Shown: positions 52,459-61,243 of the stretch, piece after piece
Position numbering within the stretch: position 1 is the first letter of the stretch
Layout: each line of letters starts with the position of its first letter
From: Elymus sibiricus
Lineage: Eukaryota > Streptophyta > Magnoliopsida > Poales > Poaceae
Assembly (NCBI GenBank): GCA_039707655.1
Contig: CM077666.1
Coordinates: forward strand, 400,477,886-400,541,885
DNA: 64,000 nt
Reading direction: 5' to 3'
Position numbers and translations under genes: made by a program
The notes under the pieces: generated by a model
The model's database searches: none
The model's input: the letters and a program-made list of their open reading frames with translations, nothing else
Told to the model about the DNA's origin: nothing

Positions 52459-55400
52459 ATGAGCCGGCAATGTATGTACGATGACTGACGCTCTCTCCAG
52501 TTCATTAATGGCGTGCATAGTTTTCTGCGTGCGGCTGAGGCAAACAAGCGGAAAGGTTTTATGTGTTGTCCATGTGGTGTCTGTAAGAATGATAGGAATT
52601 ACTCTACCTCAAAAGTCCTTCACAGCCACCTGCTTCAGTCCGGTTTCATGTCCGGCTATAACTGTTGGACCAAGTACGCAGAAAGAGGGGTTATAATGGA
52701 AGAGAATGAAGAAGAAGAGGATGATGACAACTATCCTAGGTTCCCTGAATACGATGGTACTACAATGGGGGAAGAAGCTGAAGAAGAGGCATCAGATGAG
52801 CCCGCTGATGATCTTGGTCGGGCCATTGCTGATGCAAAGAGAAACTGCGCAAGTGAAAAGGAGAAGTTGAAGTTGCAGCGCATGTTAGAGGATCACAAAA
52901 AATTGTTGTACCCAAATTGCGAAGATGACAAGAAAAATCTGGGTACCACACTGGAATTGCTGCAATGGAAGGCAGAGAATAGTGTATCTGACAAGGGATT
53001 TGAAAAGTTGCTGAAAATGTTAAATAAGATGCTTCCAAAGGACAACGAATTGCCCGACAGTAAGTACGAAGCAAAGAAGGCTGTCTGCCCTCTAGGATTA
53101 GAGGTGCAGAAGATACATGCATGCCCTAATGACTGCATCCTCTACCGCGGTGAGGAGTACGAGAATTTGAATGCATGCCCGGTATGCGGTGCATTGCGCT
53201 ATAAGATCAGCCGCGATGACCCTGGTGATGTTGAGGGCGAGCGCCCCAGGAAGAGAGTTCCTGCCAAGGTGATGTGGTATGCTCCTATAATATCACGGTT
53301 GAAACATTTGTTCCAAAACAAAGAGCATGCCAAGTTGTTGCGATGGCACAAAGAAGACCGTAAGAAAGACGGGATGTTGAGAGTACCCGCTGATGGGTCG
53401 CAGTGGAGAAAAATCGAGAGAAAGTGGCCGGAGTTTGCAGCAGACGCAAGGAACTTATGGTTTGGTATAAGTGCAGATGGCATTAATCCTTTTGGGGAGC
53501 ACAGCAGCAATCATAGCACCTGGCCTGTGACTCTATGTATCTATAACCTTCCTCCTTGGTTGTGCATGAAGCGGAAGTTCATTATGATGCCAGTGCTCAT
53601 CCAAGGCCCTAAGCAACCCAGCAACAACATTGATGTGTACCTAAGGCCATTAATTGAAGAACTTTTACAGTTGTGGGATATAAAAGGTGTACGTGTGTGG
53701 GATGAGCACAAACAGGAGGAATTTGACCTACGAGCGTTGCTGTTTGTAACCATCAATGATTGGCCTGCTCTTAGTAACCTTTCAGGACAGACAAACAAGG
53801 GATACAATGCATGCACGCACTGTTTAGATGAGACTGAAAATATATATTTGGATAAATGTAAAAATAATGTGTACCTGGGACATCGTCGATTTCTTCCGAT
53901 CAAGCATCTCTTAAGAAAGAAAGGCAAGCATTTCAAAGATGAGGCAGATCACCGGAAGAAGCCTGACCACCGTACTGGTGATCATATACTTGATATGGTC
54001 AAGGATTTAAACGTAATCTTTGGAAAGGGTCCTGGCGGACAATCTGTTCCGAATGACGCTGACGGACACACACCCATGTGCAAGAGGAAATCTATATTTT
54101 GGGACCTACCCTATTGGAAAGTCCTAGAGGTCCGCTCTGCAATCGACGTGATGCACGTGACGAAGAATCTTTGCGTGAACCTGCTAGGCTTCTTGGGCGT
54201 GTATGGAAAGACAAAAGATACACCGGAGGCACGGGAGGACCAGCAACGTATGCACGAAAAAGATGGCATGCATCCAAAGCAGTATCAAGGTCCTGCCAGC
54301 TACGCTCTTACCAAAAAAGAGAAGGAAATCTTTTTTGAATGCCTGCTCAGTATGAAGGCCCCGTCTGGCTTCTCGTCGAATATAAAGGGAATAATAAATA
54401 TGGCAGAGAAAAAATTCCAAAACCTAAAGTCCCATGACTGCCATGTGATTATGACGCAATTACTTCTGGTTGCATTGAGGGGGCTTCTACCAGAAAATGT
54501 TCGATTAGCCATTGTGAAGCTATGTGCATTCCTCAATGCAATTTCTCAGAAGGTAATTGATCCAGAAATCCTACCAAGGTTACAGAATGATTTGGTCCAA
54601 TGTCTTGTCAGTTTCGAGTTGGTGTTCCCACCATCCTTCTTCAATATTATGACGCACGTCCTAGTTCACCTAGTCGAAGAGATTACCATTCTGGGTCCTG
54701 TATTTCTACACAATATGTTCCCCTTTGAGAGGTTCATGGGAGTCTTAAAGAAATATGTTCATAACCGTGCTAGGCCAGAAGGAAGCATCTCCAAGGGCCA
54801 TGAAACAGAGGAGGTTATTGAGTTTTGTGTTGACTTTATTCCTGACCTTAAGCCGATTTGTGTTCCTGAATCGCGGCATGAGGGGAGACTGAGTGGAAAA
54901 GGCACGCTAGGAAAGGATTCAGTAATATGTATGGACGGGCATTCTTTCACTCAAGCACACTACACAGTTCTACAAAATTCCACCTTGGTGGCTCCGTATA
55001 TCGAGGAACACATGGATATTGTACGCTCCAAGAACCCGGCGCAGTCTGACCCCTGGATTAAACGTACACACATGGCGACTTTCGGGGGTTGGTTGCAAAC
55101 ACATCTCATGAATGACACCACTGTTGGAGATGAGCTGTACTTGTTGGCCAAGTCACCATCTTCGACTATATTGACTTTCAAAGGGTACGAGATAAATGGG
55201 AATACATTTTACACGAGCGCCCAAGATAAAAAGAGCACCAACCAAAACCGTGGTGTCCGCTTTGATGCAACAAACAACAATAGGAAAAATGACATATATT
55301 ATGGTTACATAGAGGAGATATGGGAACTTGACTATGGACCTTCTTTTAAGGTCCCTTTGTTTCGGTGCAAATGGGTCAATCTGTCAGGAGGCGGGGTAAA

Positions 55401-55796
55401 GGTAGACCCGCAGTACGGAATGACAACAGTGGATCTCAACAATTTTGGGTACACAGATGAACCATTCGTCCTAGCCAATGATGTGGCGCAGGTTTTCTAT
55501 GTGAAGGACATGTCTACCAAACCGAGAAAAGAAAAGATAAGGAAGCGAATACATCATACGATGAGCCAAAGCACCACATAGTTCTTTCAGGGAAAAGAAA
55601 CACCGTGGGAGTGGAGGACAAGACAGACATGTCAGAAGATTATGAAAAGTTTGATGAAATTCCTCCCTTCACAGTGAAGACTGACCCAAGCATCCTGTTA
55701 AATGATGAAGATTCTCCATGGTTACGGCGCAATCGTAAGCAAGGGCCACACGCGAAGAAAAAGTTTTATACCCCAAGATCCCACTCTGGGATGTGA
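52459..55796 (+). pseudogene. TNP2-type CACTA transposase, nearly intact but with one stop and one frameshift
   Basis: The natural ATG is at 52459 (MSRQ...). TGA follows at 52486-52488, where an Arg CGA codon is likely. After it the frame is open for more than 1000 codons to TAG 55579. The N terminus (FLRAAEANKRKGFMCCPCGVCKN, split here only by wording, at about 52521-52590) is the Cys-rich transposase-associated domain. The central Transposase_21 region holds NACPVCG (53171-53190), GISADGINPFGEHSS (about 53464), and AIDVMHVTKNLC (about 54140). Regions like DUF4218 (from about 54430; FPFERFMGVLKKYVHNR) and DUF4216 (FYTSAQDKKS) follow. Near 55525-55540 an A-rich run has slipped, because the family's C terminus (VGVEDKTDMSEDYEKF, SILLNDEDSPWLRRNRKQG) continues in another frame to TGA 55794-55796. 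The enzyme would cut and join CACTA ends in the nucleus. Confidence 0.9.
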
Positions 55797-56640
55797 CCGG
55801 CTTCACCGTCATCACTTTCTCTCTACTAAGTTTCCGGACTTATAGCTGGAAAGTCCCACTTTGGACAAACCGGAGGGAATCTTTGTAAGAGTTAGGGTAT
55901 ATATGTGTCTTGGCATTTTGGCATTTGAAACATGATTTTTGAATAATTATTTATTAAGTTATGAATTTTCAATTATTCCTGTCCTTTTAGTATTTTAATT
56001 ATACAGAGGAGTTAATCAATGCAATTATACAAAAGAGCTAAACAGAATCTGTTTTTGATTAAAACACCTATTTAAAATATCCAAAAAATTCCCAAATTGA
56101 ACATACTGATAAAACACACTAACATTTAAACAACAGGAAACCAAAGTCAAAAGGATTAAAGTGAAAACAAAACCAAAGTCAAAATAATACTATTTTTTGC
56201 AATAAACCTAATTTAAAATAAACTAAAATTAAATCACTAGATGCTACTGTATAAACAAAACAATAAGAAAATAGTAGCAAAAATAATTACTCAAAAACCT
56301 ATTTTTAAATAAAAGATATTCCCAAAATAGTGTTTGAAGCAAATTTGAGCAAATTCAAATTTAAACAACTCAAATTTGAAAACTAAGCGCACCAACAGAA
56401 ACTTCATAATTTGGTGAACCCAATGCAAAAAAGAATCATTCAATTCGGATCGATAAACTAAAAGATATTCAATTTCTAAAACAGAAACAAAATATGAAAA
56501 TAAAACAGAACAGAAAAAGGCTAAAACACTACTGGTCGGGCACTGGACACATGGCGGCTCCTGATTCGCTATGGGTGCGGGCGATCTAAAACTACAGGCG
56601 GACGGCCGATCCACAAAAGAAAACGATTCGCAATATTTGA
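55797..56640. other. AT-rich spacer between CACTA genes
   Basis: Non-coding; AT-rich to about 56520 with no recognised element, then a short GC-richer part. It probably holds the transposase 3' untranslated region. Confidence 0.6.
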
Positions 56641-56800
56641 CTTTAGTCCCGGTTGCAACCACCAACCGGAACTAAAGGTTCCTTCTCCCGCGCTTAATTT
56701 GGGCCGCCGAAAAGAGACCTTTAGTCCCGGCTCATGGCTGGCGCCGGGACTAAAGGACCTTTAGTCCCGGTTCGTGGCTGGAGCCGGGACTACAGGTCGC
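56641..56800. promoter_or_regulatory. Internal copy of subterminal-type repeats before CACTA gene 2, with TATA box
   Basis: TTTAGTCCCGGTTGCAACC with its inverse, TTTAGTCCCGGCTCATGGC with its inverse, and a third pair occur within 160 bp. A TATA-like box (ggctatataactc) follows at about 56802. The arrangement copies that at the 5' end (51180-51470: hairpins then ctatatatag), so this is probably the promoter of gene 2. Confidence 0.7.
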
Positions 56801-58545
56801 GGCTATATAACTCGATCGTGTCCCGGTGCCAGCCACCGCCCGGGAAAAGGAACAGAACCCCGCCGCCAGGCTGCCGGATTTCACCGCCGTTCCGTCGTCG
56901 TTCTCCGGCGATCCGCACCGCCGCCCCGCCTCGGCCACCTCTCGCCCCGGCCTCCTCGTCCCCTGGCCGCGGCTCCGGCGGCCCTCGCCCCTGCCCCACG
57001 GCCGGCCCTGCTCAGCTTCTGCTCCAGCTCACCGTCGCCGGCCCCAGCTAGGCCGACAATCCTCTGCTGCAGCTCCAGAGCCCCTAAGGTAATCCTGGTG
57101 CTCTACTCGCGCACTGCAATCCTGGTGCTCTGCTTGCGCAATCCTGGTGCTCTGCTCGCGCACTGGACGAGATCACCAGCCGTTCGACGAAATGCCAATG
57201 GCATCTAGGGGGAGCCAAATGAACTACAAATTAGCAGGATTGTGCTCCTGGGCATGAGAGGGGTGATGGACAAGCTGGTTTGGGGAGAGGGGCTAGTGTT
57301 AACTGCAGTTTAGAAAGGTGTCCAAATTCTGTCATGCTCACCAGGTGCTTGATGAAATGAATAGGTGACCTAGAGATTTCTGTTGGCTGTGAAAATTGGC
57401 AGTATGATGTCTCATTGGATGCTAAAGATGATAGTGAAGTTGGTTTTATAAAAGGAAAAACTTGCTAGTGCAAATTTGGAGGAATTTCAGTTCTGTACCA
57501 AAATTGCAGGGAATTATTTGATGGATTTAAGAGATACAAATGGAGATGATCTTCTGGACTTAAGGGTTTCATTGGAGGTACTATGAGGTGGAAAAATGTC
57601 AGAATTTATGGAGCAAGGAAAATTAGGGTTGTAGTTCAATGCTCAAGTTGGACCAGAATTGAAAAGATGGTGCTGTGGTCAAAATTTTCAAAAGACTTGG
57701 ATGGGTTTTTGCACAAAAGTGATGTATAGGCCTAAGAGAGTCTCCCATAATTTTGTGGCATTTTTTTAAAATTTATTAAAAATAGTTCTAGTGCAACAGG
57801 AGGATTTTAAAGTTTGAAAATGCCACTAAAAGAATTATTTTTGGGGGCAAATTATTATTATGGAAATAATTCGTACTGATATTTAAAAAGTAATAACAGG
57901 GTTGGGCAAATATTTTTTAGAGTAATTTTATTTCTGTTAACAGTAGTTTTAAAACAGAACTAGAATTTGCATGACTAGTGATAAAAATGATTGTTTTATT
58001 TTTATTTGAAAGTTTTTCTTTTTGCCACTAAATTATTTTAGTAAGACTTTCTGTTAAGTTGTAAAACTAATTTTTTTCTAAGTAATTAAAATTTATTTAG
58101 ATATATTAGTGATATGACTTAGTTTCTTATTAACTTTAGCGTTAGAATAGCTTTTTAATTATTTCTTTTTGCTAGTAAATAATTTAGTTAATTACTTTCT
58201 GTTAAGTTAATTGTTTTAAAATTTCTTTTCTGTTAAGACTTTAATTAGGACAGAAAGTTAATTGTATGGTGTAGTTTAGCACTATAGTTTTCCTTTGTGT
58301 GATTTGGTGTTTTCTTTGGTTTTCGTCTTGGTTTTCTTTGATTGTTTTATTGATTGTTTTATTATTAGTTTTACTTGTTGTTATGATTATTAGGATGAAT
58401 TCCTCATTCTGTGTAAATTGTTTGATTCGTTAGACCATCCGGAGTGCGAAGCTTGTTATTACGAGTCTTTGGAGTTTCAAGCTCACCAGGAAGGCAAGTC
58501 ACTTTGATCATTGTTTTACCTATGTTTTATTTGCATTAGTTACCA
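56801..58545 (+). other. Leader and intron region of CACTA gene 2
   Basis: A Pro/Arg-rich C-rich leader (56820-57090) ends at a candidate donor (CTAAG/GTAATC near 57088). Then comes AT-rich, intron-like sequence. An A/G-containing stretch near 58395-58497 (GAATTCCTCATTCTGTGTAA to CACCAGGAAG) could be a small exon; its frame is not certain. Confidence 0.45.
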
Positions 58546-59805
58546 CCGCGTATAACAGTGTATTGATGGTGTATCTGACCATTGGGGCCCGCCTGTCAGG
58601 TGCTGACGTGGCATGTTCTTTTGCAAAAATGACCCTTAGTTTTTATTCAATCACGCATCTATCCTTTTTGCCGAAAAAGGGTCTGGTACCACTTTTGGTA
58701 ATTTTTACGTGTCAGTACCATATTTGGGGCAGTCTGTTACAAAATAATCTAAACCGCGTATAACAGTGTATTGACGGTGTATCTGACCATTGGGGCCCGC
58801 CTGTCAGGTGCTGACGTGGCATGTTCTTTTGCAAAAATGACCCTTACTTTTTATTCAATCACGCATCTATCCTTTGGGGCAGTCTGTTACAAAATAATCT
58901 AAACCGCGTATAAGAGTGTATTCACGGTGTATCACCATTGGGGCCCGCCTGTTAGGTGCTGACGTGGCATGTTCTTTTGCAAAAATGACCCTTACTTTTT
59001 ATTCAATCACGCATCTATCCTTTTTGCCGAAAAAAGGGTCTGGTACCACTTTTGGTAATTTTTAAGTGTCAGTACCATATTTGGGGCAGTCTGTTACAAA
59101 ATAATCTAAACCGCGTATAACAGTGTATTGACGGTGTATCTCACCATTGGGGCCCGCCTGTCAGGTGCTGACGTGGCATGTTCTTTTGCAAAAATGACCC
59201 TTACTTTTTATTCAATCACGCATCTATCCTTTTTGCCGAAAAAGGGTCTGGTACCACTTTTGGTAATTTTTACGTGTCACTACCATATTTGGGGCAGTCT
59301 GTTACAAAATAATCTAAACCGCGTATAACAGTGTATCTGACCATTGGGGCCCGCCTGTCAGGTGCTGACGTGGCATGTTCTTTTGCAAAAATGACCCTTA
59401 CTTATTATTCAATCACGCATCTATCCTTTGGGACAGTTTGTTACAAAATAATCTAAACCGCGTATAACAGTGTATTGACGGTGTATCTGACCATTGAGGC
59501 CCGCCTGTCAGGTGCTGACGTGGCATGTTCTTTTGCAAAAATGACCCTTACTTTTTATTCAATCACGCATCTATCTTTTTTGCCGAAAAAGGGTCTGGTA
59601 CCACTTTTGGTAATTTTTACGTGTCAGTACCATATTTGGGGCAGTCTGTTACAAAATAATCTAAACCGCGTATAACAGTGTATTGACGGTGTATCTGACC
59701 ATTGGGGCCCGCCTGTCAGGTGCTGACGTGGCATGTTCTTTTGCAAAAATGACCCTTACTTTTTATTCAATCACGCATCTATCCTTTTTGCCGAAAAAGG
59801 GTCCT
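58546..59805. repeat. Seven-copy tandem array, 208-bp unit with short variants
   Basis: Units starting CCGCGTATAACAGTG begin at 58546, 58754, 58904, 59111, 59319, 59458 and 59666. Lengths are 208, 150, 207, 208, 139 and 208, the seventh being partial. The short units lack about 58 bp between CATCTATCCTTT and GGGGCAGTCTG. The pattern long-short-long repeats twice, so a trimer of about 560 bp seems to have duplicated. Repeated 66-residue frames inside are by-products. Confidence 0.93.
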
Positions 59806-59845
59806 GCCTGGAAAAAAATTAAATTATACGCTCGCGCACGGGCGA

Positions 59846-59899
59846 GGATTCGAACACAGGGCGTGGGGTTCGTAGCACACCGACGCTTCCACTGCGCCA
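59846..59899 (-). other. tRNA-like module, left arm
   Basis: On the minus strand TGGCGCAGTGG (box A, 59899-59889) precedes TGTTCGAATCC (box B, 59856-59846) by about 33 bases, as in a tRNA gene. The rest does not fold into a convincing tRNA, so it is a tRNA-derived or SINE-head-like relic. Confidence 0.65.
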
Positions 59900-60821
59900 C
59901 TGCATGCTTGGGATCGAAGAGCACGCGCACGCATTTTATACTTGGATCGTTTCGTTTTTTTTCGTGTGCCTTTTATTTTTTCTCAGATCTTGGGTATTCT
60001 TCAGGCCATTCGCAGTGTGCGTATCGTCTATACAAAAAATTATACAGATTTATATCGTATTTTGAAAAACGGTCAATATATATACGATGAACTTTTTATA
60101 ATACAAAATAAGTTCATCGTATATTTTTAAAATGTTCATCTTATATTTAAATAAGATCATTGTATAGTAAAAAAATGTTCAATATATTGTATAACCTTTT
60201 TTAGTATTGTCTAACATTTAGTATACACATTTTTGTAATATACGGTGAACTTTTTTGTAAATAGGGAAACACAAACAAACATATTATATAATATAAAGAT
60301 ATATAAAGATAAATCCAAGCTAACCTGGGTCCTACGTATATTGTATATTATATAATTATAGTTATTACCCGTAATTGTATAATATACGGTATACATAGAG
60401 ATCTGAAGAATACGGTGAACTTTTTCAATATAAGTATTGTATTAAATCATTATCGTCACTGCCCGTAATGTTGACAATATACATATTGTATATTATCCAT
60501 ATATATACACATCATGTATTGTATATTAGATAATTATACAATATATACGCGGTGACTATAATTTTTAAATAGTACGCAGTGACTATAATGTTTGTATGCA
60601 GCATATTATATAATTATAATCACTGCGCACAATGTGTATAATTTTTCAATATACAATACACACACTGCATACGGCCCAAAGAATACCTAATATTTGAAAA
60701 AAGATAAAAGAAATAAAAAAAAGACATATACAAAAAAAATGGAACAGTAAAGAACGCTAGGACATGCCAGTAGTAATTGTATAAAAACATATGCGCGTGC
60801 TACTTCATCAAAGTGGTGCAG

Positions 60822-60874
60822 TGGCGCACTGGTCAGCGCGTACGCTTAGAATGCCAAGTCGTGGGTTCGAATCC
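60822..60874 (+). other. tRNA-like module, right arm
   Basis: TGGCGCACTGG (box A with one mismatch) and GGTTCGAATCC (perfect box B, 60864-60874) lie in the opposite orientation to the left module. The text between, including TCAGCGCGT, resembles a plant tRNA D-arm. A functional tRNA is not supported. Confidence 0.65.
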
Positions 60875-60904
60875 TTGCCCACGTGCGAGCGTATAAATTT
60901 AATT

Positions 60905-61132
60905 TTTTTTCCAGGCTGGACCCTTTATTTCGCCAAAATGGATTGATACGTGATTGAATAAAAAGTAAGGGTTATTTTTGCAAAAGAACATGCCACGTCA
61001 GCACCTGACAGGCGGGCCCCAACGGTCAGATACACCGTCAATACACTATTATACACGATTTAGACTATTTTGTAACAGACTGTCCCAAATATGGTACTGA
61101 CACGTAAAAATTACCAAAAGTGGTATCAATCC
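60905..61132. repeat. Inverted single copy of the array unit, right arm
   Basis: Its reverse complement matches the left unit: TGGTAATTTTTACGTGTCAG, then CTGTTACAAAATA, TTGACGGTGTATCTGACC and GACGTGGCATGTTC. It is more diverged than the left copies are from each other. Confidence 0.9.
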
Positions 61133-61243
61133 GCCACCACTACCTCAAATGTGGTACTAACGTGTAATTAACTCGGCCTCTGGTGATCATTAGATGTATT
61201 AATTGATTTGTATATATATATTAATGAATCTTTCTTCTTTTAG

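Larger units (their letters stand above)
58546..61132. mobile_element. Foldback-like element with tandem-repeat arms and tRNA-like modules
   Basis: The left arm is a tandem array (58546-59805) followed by a spacer and tRNA-like module (to about 59925). The right arm (about 60801-61132) is the inverse: tRNA-like module, spacer GTATAAATTTAATTTTTTTT, CCAGGC, then one inverted copy of the array unit. The middle (59926-60800) is very AT-rich. Inverted arms built of direct repeats define Foldback-type elements, though a MULE is also possible. The right arm reaches about 60 bp further out in the unit than the left. No transposase is encoded. Confidence 0.7.

Noticed and set aside
55797..56640. A CACTA right end separating two elements
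   Set aside because: No TAGTG terminal motif or subterminal array in inverse orientation with a duplication was found, so one element is the simpler reading.
58563..59675. Four near-identical 66-codon frames
   Set aside because: They are the same frame of a tandem DNA repeat, not a gene family.
58546..59805. CRISPR-like array
   Set aside because: Units are long, contiguous and without unique spacers, in a plant nuclear context.
60822..60874. Functional tRNA gene
   Set aside because: Boxes A and B fit but the arms do not make a convincing cloverleaf and box A has a mismatch.
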